DNA of 64,000 nt, from positions 15,844,872-15,908,871 of the forward strand of contig JAJEKV010000014.1 in the NCBI GenBank assembly GCA_021234155.1. Direction: 5' to 3'. The notes beneath the pieces were generated by a model. The model worked only from the letters and a program-made list of their open reading frames with translations, was not told where the DNA came from and did no database searches. Made by a program: the position numbers and the translations under genes. Positions 46,009 through 55,762 of this stretch are shown in pieces. The DNA comes from Isoetes taiwanensis. Taxonomy: Eukaryota > Streptophyta > Lycopodiopsida > Isoetales > Isoetaceae. Numbering within the stretch: the first letter of the stretch is position 1; every line of letters starts with the position of its first letter.

Positions 46009-46610
46009 TTGGACATAACCTATCTTTGTCAATATCCTGGAGAGAAGATGCAAACAATCACGAGAAGGTTCACCGGTTTGGCTGCAAAAAGAGTATTAAA
46101 ATATCCGAAAGGAACTCAAGATTATGGGATAACTTTCAATGATAATAATCTAGAAATGTATGCCTATTCGGATGCGATGGTAGGCGGTGATCAAGCAGAA
46201 AGGAAGTCTACTACGGGTTATGTGATTTTTCTTGGAGGAGGCACAATAAATTGGAGAACTAAGAAGCGATGCGCTATAGCCTTATCTTGTGAAGCTTAAT
46301 ATGCGACCTCATCTCTTTTGTCCGGAGAAATAATTTGGCTTAGAAGACTTCTAGAAGAGTTGGATATCAAAGCGGATAAATCCTACAACTATCTTTTTCG
46401 ATAGCCAAAGTTGCATTGCAATAGTCAAAAATCCAGTTGAACATGAGAGAACTAAACATATTGAGTTAAGCTTGCATTACATCGAGAGATCAAGCAAAGA
46501 AAGGGCAATATCCAAATGATGTATATCAGAACCGACAAACAAATAGCGAGATGTTTTCACAAAAGGGCTTCGAGAAAGTAAGTTTCTGATTTTTCAAAAG
46601 CGGTTAAAGG
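46009..46610 (+). pseudogene. Copia F RNase H
   Basis: AAKRVLKYPKGTQDYGITF, MYAYSDAMVGGDQAERKS and TTGYVIFLGGGTINWR match the copia RNase H; the usual SDSDWAGD box reads YSDAMVGGD. A TAA follows LSCEA. The rest (EIIWLRRLLEELDI and EHERTKHIELS-like sequence) is scattered over frames. A purine-rich tract (GAAGGAGGAG) ends at 46637. Confidence 0.75.
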
Positions 46611-46637
46611 TTAATTGCTTATGCAATGAAGGAGGAG

Positions 46638-47156
46638 TGTTAGAAAAATGAGGTCATTGCATAAGAGTGTGTCATGTGATATTCGAGCACATAAGGGGAT
46701 TAGTGACCACATTTTGGCTCCCCTAGGCTAATGAGGATTCATACAAGCATTCATGAGAAGCAAATGGCGATGAATGCAAGAAAGAAAAAGCCCCGAAATT
46801 GAAAAGTGGTGGCGGTGTACTACCCCGAGGTTGCTACGCCCCGAAATCGCTTGGTACCCCCGCCCGCCACTTAGGGTTTTGGGTTGGTGGTCAACAAATC
46901 AAAGTCTTCCATATTTGGAACTTAAGGACAGCAGGGCATCCTATTATCTAGGCAAGCTGGAAAACTTTCTATATGAAGGGCATGCACGATTTGACAAGTG
47001 GATATGTCCAGATTGGCAAGAAAATATTCATATATATAGGGATGATGGGGATAGATGGAGGTATCTGTTGCGGATGAAGTGATAGGTGCGGGTTGGAAGA
47101 GGCAGAAGCTTATACTTTGTATACTTGAGTTCATATCCTAAGCTTTGATTCTAACA
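46638..47156 (+). repeat. Copia F 3' LTR
   Basis: 519 bp beginning TGTTAGAAAAATG and ending GATTCTAACA, perfect inverted TGTTAGAA/TTCTAACA ends. No 5' partner exists in the window. Confidence 0.85.
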
Positions 47157-47420
47157 CTCAAGGGCATCACTGTGAAATCCTAGTGCCCATACCGAGTTCT
47201 GAAGGAGTCTTATAATTATCTTCCCCCTCCATCCTTATTTGATGATTGCCCGAACTTAAGTCGATTTTGTAGAAGAATCTTGCTTCTTGGGGCTGACCCA
47301 TTATGTCGTTTGCTTGTTGAGCTGCCCATGATTGATGTACATCTTTAGACTTCTATAAAGAGCTTTGCTGGTCGGCTCTTTTCAGACTGTACGCCTCTAT
47401 AGAGCAAAAGCTCTCAAATT
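47157..47420. repeat. Direct duplication flanking the retrotransposon nest, right copy
   Basis: 264 bp matching 18473-18755, including the same internal RT deletion, but lacking 19 bp. It continues without a break into further gypsy sequence on its right, so this copy is at the original position. Confidence 0.9.
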
Positions 47421-49114
47421 TCATCAAGGAATATATCATGGGACTTCTTAATTAACTTAGAAATTGGCCAAGGCAACTGTTCCGAAGTAGCATCTTCCTT
47501 CTTACTCTTGTAGTCGGGGTCGATAACTTGTAGCTTATGTACGACCTCATTCCTCATGATGTACTTAAGTAATTGCTTTATTGACATGCATTGCACGATT
47601 GGAATTACTTCCTTAACTTAAATTATAAGGTACTTGCCCTTTGGTGCGGGGATAAGTATCTCTTGCTTATGATAATCAATTATTGCCTTAGCCAGCTTTA
47701 ATATTGCATGCTTATTACGAGGTCATAATTGCCAATGTACATAAGTTGGTGTTGATGCTCTACTTTGCTTCGCTTAAGGTTGATGTCGAACTTGACTCTT
47801 GTTCCATTGGTGCTGCTAATTACTCGGCCTTGCCTTAACTACTGCCCTAGATTTAGACTTAAGAGTCTTGCTCTTAAAGATGTCCGCCATCTAGAAGGTG
47901 CAAAATTACAAGTTAAAGAACTACTTACATAAATCCTATGGCCACAAGTTTAGTCGGCATGACATTATTTTTGGGCACACATAGAAAACTATATGATTAG
48001 ATAATTATTCTTGTTTTAGATCTAATCTATACTCTAGGATCTGCCCTTTCTTAATTATTGCCCTCTTAAAATAGTCCCACCTTTGAGTTGATGCCATCTA
48101 AGAAGTTGGCCGGACTTATTAGATTGCTTCCCTTCATTTGGTCGGATTATTCCTTATGCTGCGGAAGTACTCGTCATATACATGGTCGACGGTTATCCTA
48201 TTATTGAATCCTTCTTAGCGAGGTGATGTACACCCTCTTGGCCTTTGATTTGCTGAAGTTTCCTCCGTAAGGTTGCCCTCTGCTTTCAATTCGTTGATGT
48301 TGTTGAGTGGCTCCACTATCGAGGCTCGAGAATCTGCAACGAAGATTATCCTAACCTATTCGACTACCCTAAAGTGCACAAGGCAACAAATACTACCACA
48401 ACAACAATTATTTACGTCTACTTACTCTACAAACCTTATTTTTATACCTTTATCCACTCTACCTCAAATGACCCACTTGGCATTTGGCACTCTACTAGGC
48501 ACTGAGAAAGGTACTTATTTACTATCATGGGGGTGGTAGAAGGAGACTTATTCACTGGGTGTACTTGGTGTGTTACACTAAATTACCTAGATAGAATGAA
48601 TTCCTAGATAATTATCTATGATACAAAGGCATGGCTGAAGACATTTGATGATAGTGCACCTATAACGCGTGTTGGTGTATCATACCAATGTGTGACAACA
48701 ATTTCTAAGGCCTTGGCAACTAGCTGGGTTTCTAAGAAAAAGGCTTGATTATACTACCTGTATGCAGACAAGAAGATGCTTAGCAAGATAAGAGTGACAA
48801 CTAAGCTGAGATGAATGCAGATGCTGTCTCTATCTAGCTTAAGAGTCTTGGTTCTAACTCTAAGGCTTGGCCATTAATATTATCTAACATAATTAAAGCT
48901 TAAATTTAATTAAGAATTATAATTTAAACACAAACGATGCCCGCCTTCAGTGGTTGGCACGGGGGGGTTTGGGGGGGTTCAACCCTGTGGGTGGGAGGTT
49001 CAAATAGATTGAAAAGCTAGAATGGGGTACTACAAGATCCTAGAATGCATGGCAGGGGACTATAAGAACTTTCCAATGTAGTTTTGCAAAATTCTTAGAC
49101 AAAAACACACGACA

Positions 49115-49382
49115 TCGGATGGGTTCGCGCCAATGAGGCTTCCAACCTTGTCAGATGAGCTCCTGGCGCGGACCCTTCCGGTTTGGTTGATTTCTGCTAG
49201 AACTAAAAGTTCTTAAGGTTTATAAAATCCTAACATGTCTACTTGGGTCAATCCTGAGCGAACTAGCAACTTATTTCAAGCAAAATGGACATCTATAAGG
49301 GTCAAATTGGGCAAACCGGATGGGTTCGCGCGAAATGGAGTTCCGAAGCGGTCGGAAGTGGTTTTGGCGCGGACCCTTCCGG
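49115..49382 (-). repeat. Element H hairpin repeats
   Basis: Two units, 49115-49182 and 49316-49382. Unit 2 begins CCGGATGGGTTCGCGC and ends GGCGCGGACCCTTCCGG, which pair over about 17 bp with two or three mismatches; unit 1 has TCGGATGGGTTCGCGCC against the same right arm. Length and architecture match the hairpin units in element G although the arm sequences differ. Confidence 0.8.
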
Positions 49383-50025
49383 TTTCGCCAATTTTGATCA
49401 GAAAAGTGATTTGGTCGACTAGGGTTATGGTAATTAGACTATTACAATCAATGCAAAAAATTTTAGTACAATCTAACTTATCTAACTATATTTTTACATC
49501 AAAATTTCATCAATTTTACAAGAACAAAGAGCTATATATTTATAGAGAACAGTTAAATTACATTAAAGCTTCTAATTACAAAATTAGGAGGACTCAAGGG
49601 TACTCCTTGCGGATCCTCCGCGCCAAATGGAGATCCTTGGGCATTACGGTCACCCTGTTGGCGTGGATTGCGCATAAGTTCCCTTCTTCAAAAAGTTGTG
49701 TCAGCTCCGCCTCAGCTGCCTCTTACAGGACTCGGACCATCAAGGGTGCAGATCTTGGCCTCCTCGGCTTTGGCTGCTTCCTGGCGAGATCCCGCCGTCG
49801 TTGATGTGGTTCGGTAGTCGTAGCCCATCTTGAACTCCTGGATAGACCTTTGATGTAGGCACTCGAAAAGAGAATTTCTGGATCATCAGACTGGTACACT
49901 GTTGGCAATGCCGAATATGCTGAGCAGCTCTACTGTGCTCGGGGATTTGGCCCATGGCAGGCCTTCTTCGGAGAATCGAGTCGAGGTGGTGGTGGCTTGC
50001 TTTTCGACCCTGGTCGGCTACCTTG

Positions 50026-50630
50026 TTAGATCCATTGGCGGAGATAAATCTTGCATGCTGCCTTCTTCTTCCCGTACTCCATATCTTGCTTCAGCTTCAA
50101 GTAGCGTCTCGCCGATGTTGCCCTCCTTGGACTGCATTGGATATGGTTGCCGAGCGTAGGCCTCGTCTGTTCTTCGGCCTCCTCCTCCTCTTCTTCTTTA
50201 GCCTCTTGCTCCCCCCTCTTGTTGGTGTGGTCCTTCCTCCTCGGGCTCATCCTCCTGCAGTTCATCCGGTTGTGGTTCTCCGATAACCATGCTCCCCCTA
50301 TGCCTAGCTTCACGCCTCTTTGTTCGTTTTCTCCCTTGCCTACGTCTCTTCCTTCCTTTTCTTCCGTATTGGTTGCTCGCTCCCCTTGCTGCTGTTCCTG
50401 CCGCTGGGGTTGGTCGTATTGCCGAGGTTGCTCCTACTGCTTGCTGCTCCCCTGTTGCTGGAGTTGCTCATGTTGCCGAGGTTGCTCTCGCTACTTGCTC
50501 TTCCTCTGCTCTCCCTGTTGCTGGGGTTGCTCCTGTTGCCGAGGTTGCTCTCGCTACTTGCTCCTCACCTCCAAAAGCAGACGCCACGATCTCAATTTCC
50601 CCCGAGCCTTGCGATCATTCACCTGAAGTG
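50026..50630 (-). pseudogene. Element H gag-like region with Gln-rich repeats
   Basis: On the minus strand, imperfect repeats around QPRQQEQPQQQGEQ (50580-50380) lead into a frame (50313-50026) with RRMSPRRKDHTNKRGEQEAK, a run of glutamates, and RRYLKLKQDMEYGKKK. The plus-strand leucine/cysteine-rich frames here are its shadow. A few stops interrupt it. Position upstream of the pol remnants suggests gag. Confidence 0.5.
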
Positions 50631-51435
50631 CTAAGTCGTTGCTCCTCTATGAGTGAAACGATTCATTTGAAGAGCTTGAGTGGCTACGTTCGTCGTCTGG
50701 CCTAGGTTGCAGGGCCTCAAGAATTTGCTTATCGCCGCCCACTGTGAGTGCTTCAACGTTCCGGTGCAAGCTGGAGCTTCCAACCTTCCTAGCTACTTGT
50801 TTGGTCCTCCCAACAACTTAGCTTCCTTGATGGTGGCCTCTTCGAGCGATCTTGCCTCTATCTTCGCGGCTCCTTTGGATCGATCTCGTCGGCTATTCGT
50901 TCGGTGGACACTCTTATGGCAGCTTCGGAGATTAGCTTATAATTCGCCTTACAAGGGTAAAGGGAAGGTTCAAGATACTATTTGGGAACTTTTAAGAGTA
51001 GAGGTGCTTCCATAGATTTATTAGCTACTTTTTCTTAAGAGTAAATTTTATTATAACTATGGGTTATTAATTAAGGTACTTTCCCTAATCACTTAACTAT
51101 TTCTCAAAATTTTCTAATTCCTTTTTGGGCCAAGTAGTGGTCATTTCACGCCATTTCTTTCAAGCTTTCTTTTGAGCGATTTCTCGTTCAATTTTTGCTT
51201 GGAAGGTGCGGTTCATGAACAACTTGAGCTCAAATTACTAGAAGATTTCTTTGACTATATTATTGCTACCACTTAGACTATACTTAATCTAATTACGACC
51301 CTACTAATGGGAAAAAAATTTCTCCCACGTTTCGCGGTTCAAGACTGGAATTCTCATTCCATTCATTAGCTAGGTCAGTTAGTCTACCTATTCAGGGATA
51401 TGGTCAGGGCTAGCTCTTGGTCAACCAAGAACATT

Positions 51436-51447
51436 GCTCTGATACCA
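51436..51447 (-). promoter_or_regulatory. Element H primer binding site
   Basis: Minus strand TGGTATCAGAGC lies one base inside the LTR and matches initiator tRNA-Met. The preceding 12 bases (AAGAACATT on the plus strand) are shared with element G. Confidence 0.85.
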
Positions 51448-51448
51448 T

Positions 51449-53090
51449 TGTGACGCTCCCTGCTAAATATAAGGTGCCCGGTCGTACACTCGGCAGGAAA
51501 TCCCCCATCCGGTCCTCCGACCGCACGGGCCCTCCGTCTATCCCGCACTCTAGGACCACCGTAGTGCGGGAAGGGGACACAAAGGTGTCTTGCGCGCCCT
51601 TCCCTTATGGGCTCCTATCACAGCGGAAGCATAAACATCGTCAGAACTAGCAATAACAATACATCATGCTACCTCGAAGGGTAGCTCATCCACATATCCA
51701 TAGTTGCAAAAAACATAATCATATGCCATAAAATCATGAGAGCTCCTACCCATGGCTCCGACTCATAAGGAGGTAGAATGACTGGATAGGCCTCAAGATA
51801 GAGCAGACCAAGTCATAACAATGGCGGGGCTGGCTATAGACAATGGCTAGGGTTGACCACTCCATCCGCCCCTCCTGTGCATACTTTCCAGATGGGCTAG
51901 ATCAGGCTCTGACATGACTCTAGCCTTCCGGATACGCAATCCCATGGCATCACCCATCGAGACTACTAAAGGTTGCATCTCCCTGGTCCGTCGAGGCAGG
52001 AAGGGTTGCATCTCCCCTTCCCGGGGTCTAGAGGCTCCTCGGGCAGCTAGAGAAGGCGACACACGATTCATACCCGACTGAACCCCCCAAAACAAGAGTC
52101 AAGCTGACACTTGCAACTCTTGAGAGGCATGGCGACACCGTTGCCCCAGGAGGTGTCGGACCCATGCTCGGCCCACACGAAGTGACCGACCATAAGCCTA
52201 GCCCACTATGGGATCCCCCGTAGCCCCCACTCGGCAGGGATCCTCCCTCCGCATTGCCTCTAGCCCCGTTGTGTAGTGCTGAGTCACATCATAGCTTCCA
52301 TAGCCCGGTGGGTTCCTATGCACAGGCCGCATATAATAGGGACTAAGGGATCTACACTAGGAGCATACTACATATGGCCCTAGGTCTCTACCCCCCTTCC
52401 CAATACAAGAGGAGCAAACATGATCAACCAACATCACATAGCATCATAACATGATAATCATCATAAGAACATCTTAATCTAATCATACATATCTAACTTA
52501 CAGTTAGGGTTCCTTGATTAGGGTTCAAGATGTTGAATACGGGTTCTAGAATGCTCTACTCTAGATACGACATACTAACCCATCTGGAGTGCTAACTTCC
52601 AGATGGACTACTAAGAGCACTACTCCACATACCTGGTCCAGAAGCATTCCCTCCCAATCCTGGCATCTCCATGATCTTCAAGGTGTTCGAGGTAGCTCCC
52701 ACTCCTGCTGATGCGCTCACGCTCTGGGGGTTGCCACGCTATGCTGTGCCACAGCAGACGGTTCTCGAAACGGAGTTTCGAACGCGAAGAAGTTTCCCAG
52801 ACTGTTGGAGCCAGAAAAGAGGCCTAGGGTTAGGGTTTAGGCCTTTATAGGTTAGGGTTCACATGTTATGCCACATGGCTCCAATAGGGTAAGTCCGTGT
52901 GGCGGGTGCCCAATAGGTTAAGGCCACGTGGAAAATGGTCTTAACCTAAGGTTGGCCAAGTTATATGAATAACTTAGTCATGCCCCCAAGTGCCACAATC
53001 TATGGTATACAAGGCTATGAAGATAGACTTGTATAGTGACGGACCTGGAAATATACGTATTTATGGCGTATATTTCTTTGGAATGTCACA
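51449..53090 (-). repeat. Element H 5' LTR
   Basis: 1642 bp with plus-strand ends TGTGACGCTCC and GAATGTCACA. It shares blocks with the LTR of G, for example TCTCTACCCCCCTTCCCAAT and CACTCCATCCGCCCCTCCTG, so the two are sister families. The partner 3' LTR is absent from the window. Confidence 0.85.
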
Positions 53091-55482
53091 GACACCTCAC
53101 ATCACTCTCAAGCCATTGCTGGTACAACAGTAGATGATCAGTTTGAATTTCCCGATGATCAATTTGCTGGAATTCCTTTGGTAGGTCAGGGGGATGATTC
53201 TCCCATTGCTATCTCTGCCACGGATGACCCTGCGCTTGATAATGCATATGCTCTCCCTTTCCATGACAGCTCGGTTGCTGCTCCACCTGCTCCACCTCCA
53301 CGGAGGTCACTTCGCCTTGCTGGTTTGCCTCCTACTCAAACTCTTAACTATGCTCTCATGGCCAAATATGCTGAACATCAAGATCCTCAACATTTCAGCC
53401 AAGCAGTCAAGCATAAACAGTGGCATTAGGGTTTTTTTGAGATTAAAAAAGGGCCTTCAAAACATGCCAACTAAGCCAAATGAAGATAAATGAACTACCA
53501 ATCAGAAATCAGAGCCTGACGGGTCCAGTCAGCAAAACTGTTATAACTAACTCACTGGATCACATTTTCTAGCATAACTATTGATAGAAAAGTCCAAATG
53601 AGCTCTCGTTTAGTGCAATAGATGGATGTCGTTGAGATCTTTACAACCTTAGGTGCTTTGCACATATTTTAACCACTTATGATTGTCAAAACTCCAAAAA
53701 ATATGGGTTTTACCATTTTTTACTATCCTACGGGGGTAAAAGATATGCAAACCACCCAAGGTTGGAAAGATCTCAATGAGATCTATCTATTGCACCAAAC
53801 AAGAGCTCATTTGGACTTTTCTATCAACACTTATGCTAGAAAATGTGATCCAGTGAGTTAGTTATAACTGTTTTGCTGACTGGATTACCAGTTCTGTTTT
53901 CTGATTGGTAGCTCATATAGCTTAGTCAGCAGTTCTTAGAAGGCCCTTTTATGATCTCAAAAAATCCCTAATGGTGGACGCCATGACTCATGAATATTCT
54001 ATGTTAGAAAAGCAAGACACCTGGACACTTGTTTCTAGACCAGCCAAGCACAATGTTATTGGTAATAAATGGGTCTATCGAACAAAGTTTCATGCAGGCG
54101 GATCCTTGGCCAAACACAAAGCACGATTAGTAGCCAAGGGCTATAATCAGAAATATGGCCATGACTATACTGAAATATTTGCCTCTGTTGCTCGTATGGA
54201 CACTGTTAGAGCAGTCATTGCCTTAGCAGCAAGCAAAGGCTGGCCCCTTTGGCAAATGGACTTCAAAAGTGCCTTTCTAAATGGTGATTTAGAAGAGGAC
54301 ATCTACATGGAGCAGCCAGCAGGCTTTGTTAAACAAGGGCAGGAACATCTAGTCTGCAAGCTAAAGAAAAGTCTTTATGGCCTAAAACAGGCGCCGCGCT
54401 GCTGGCATGCCAAGATCAACTCATTTCTTCTTCATCTTGGCTTCCAGAGATCCAGAGCAGATCCTAGCCTATATTTTAGAGTCAATGATCATCAAATCTG
54501 CATTCTTACCTTATATGTAGATGATCTCATTATTACTAAGGATGCTGCTGATATCATTGCAGATCTCAAGATACAACTCAGCAATGCTTTTGAGCTTACT
54601 GATCTTGGCTTAATGCACTTCTGCCTAGGGATTGAAGTTTGGCAGCATCCAACTTATATTCAGCTTACTCAAACGAAGTACATCAAAGATATGTTGCTCA
54701 GATTTCATATGACAGACTGCAATGCAGCCGTTAATCCCTATGAGCCAGGCAACAAACTGAGCTATGATGCAACTGGTCCTACATGTGACCCCACTCTTTC
54801 TGAGCAAAGCTGGTAGGTTCTCTCATATATGTTACTATCGTGAGGCCGGATATTCAATTCTTTGTTGGCCAAGTCGGGCCGCTTTATCTGGGACCCTCGA
54901 AAAATTCATTGGTTGGCACCAAAAGAATTTTAGCTTACCTCAAAGGCACTATGAATGAGGGCATTACTTATAAAAAATCAGCAAAAGCGGTGAATTAGTT
55001 TTTATACGGATCTGGATCATCTTTGGAACAAGGCTATGACTATAGGAGATCCCAACCGGGTTTCGTTTCAATGCTAGGAAGCGGTGATATCACATGGTCA
55101 TCCAAAAGCAATCTCTTGTTAGTGCATCAAGCATACAACCCGAGGCGAGAATTTAAAGCATTGACCCACGGGCACTCAAGAAATGATGTGGCTTCTCCAT
55201 CTATTCCAGGATCTTCAAGTTTCAATTAAGTCAGCCAAACTGTGTGTGGACAATTCTGGAGCTATTGATCTCATAAACAACTTACAATATCATCCACCAA
55301 CTAAGCATTTGGATGTTCAAGTATGCTTTATAAGGGAATAGATTTAAGAATCCAATTTGCAACTTGAATATTGTGCGACTGCTCATCAATTGGCTGGTGG
55401 GATGACAAAACCTCTAGCAGGCTCCAAATTTCAGCAGATGAAACTGCGCTTGGGCATTCAGCCATTACAGTCTACTACATGA
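53091..55482 (+). pseudogene. Copia element J pol (RT and RNase H), interrupted
   Basis: A plus-strand copia of another lineage. The frame is already open at 53091, next to the LTR of H: a linker with FPDDQFAGIPLV and PPPRRSLRLAGLPPTQTLNY, then QAVKHKQW. A MITE (53424-53973) interrupts, and RT continues with VDAMTHEYSMLEKQDTWTL, NVIGNKWVYRTKFHAGGSL, LWQMDFKSAFLNGDLEEDIY, SLYGLKQAPRCWHAKI, ILTLYVDDLIITK and LGLMHFCLGIEV. RNase H (54816-55482) is shattered over three frames but still shows LCVDNSGAIDL- and HLDVQVCFIRE-like pieces. Gag, protease and integrase are absent: the left part was lost beyond element H. Confidence 0.85.
53424..53973. mobile_element. 550 bp MITE with long inverted repeats, inside copia J
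   Basis: Ends CATTAGGG and CCCTAATG are inverted copies. The inverted repeat extends roughly 230 bp on each side: left GAGATTAAAAAAGGGCCTT against right AAGGCCCTTTTATGATCTC, AACTGTTATAACTAACTCAC against its complement, and ACTTTTCTATCAA near the loop. Excising exactly these coordinates rejoins CAGTGG and GTGGACGCC in frame. There is no coding capacity. Superfamily unclear: TA or GTGG could be read as target duplications, but neither restores the frame. Confidence 0.8.
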
Positions 55483-55757
55483 TCATTTCCTTCTCTTTCT
55501 GTTAATAATGCTTTCACAGATAGAGTAAAGTCTCAGAAGGGGTATTAGAGACATGACACTTTACTCTATATGACGTGTCCTAATATGACCTAATACATAT
55601 GTGACCTAAACCTAAACCTAATGTGACTATATAGGTCACACTTTCTCCTTTTCATAATTATCACTTTTAGACTTCAATACATGTGCCGTTTACGTGCGTA
55701 TCTCATTTGTTCCTTTTTAGGGTTTACATTCAAATAGTTATTATGCAGAATCGTGCC
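55483..55757. other. Copia J 3' end and probable LTR start
   Basis: After the RNase H remnant a purine tract, CTCAGAAGGGG (about 55530), is followed by TATTAGAGACATGACACTTT, which resembles the start of a copia 3' LTR. A two-and-a-half unit CCTAAA run (55609-55621) is telomere-like but trivial. Element K interrupts the putative LTR at 55758. Confidence 0.4.
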
Positions 55758-55762
55758 TCAAT

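Larger units (their letters stand above)
43572..47156 (+). mobile_element. Copia element F, 5'-truncated
   Basis: A plus-strand copia related to the array family but distinct. It lacks 5' LTR, gag and most of the protease, starting at LQLWDLQG-like protease-end sequence fused to copy E. Integrase, RT and RNase H follow in copia order and the 3' LTR (46638-47156) is complete. CTCAA follows the LTR; the gypsy copy at 18473 also starts with CTCAA, consistent with an original CTCAA target duplication whose left side is lost. Confidence 0.85.
47157..51448 (-). pseudogene. Gypsy element H, 5' half: RT start, linker, gag-like remnants
   Basis: From the right: a gag-like Gln/Arg/Glu-rich region (50630-50026), leader hairpins, a long stretch with only short frames (47600-49100), then a protease-to-RT linker (47596-47414: EVVHKLQVIDPDYKSKKED, EQLPWPISKLIKKSHDIFLD) and the beginning of RT (47420-47157). 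48040-48220 is homologous to element G 23590-23800. I take this and 17202-18750 as two parts of one chromovirus; the alternative, two different elements abutting near 47600-48000, is not excluded. Confidence 0.6.

Noticed and set aside
50147-50705. Leucine/cysteine-rich plus-strand ORFs resembling membrane proteins
   Set aside because: They are the reverse reading of a Gln/Arg/Glu-rich gag-like repeat on the minus strand, within element H.
55609-55621. Telomere-like CCTAAA run
   Set aside because: Only about two units; no extended telomeric tract.
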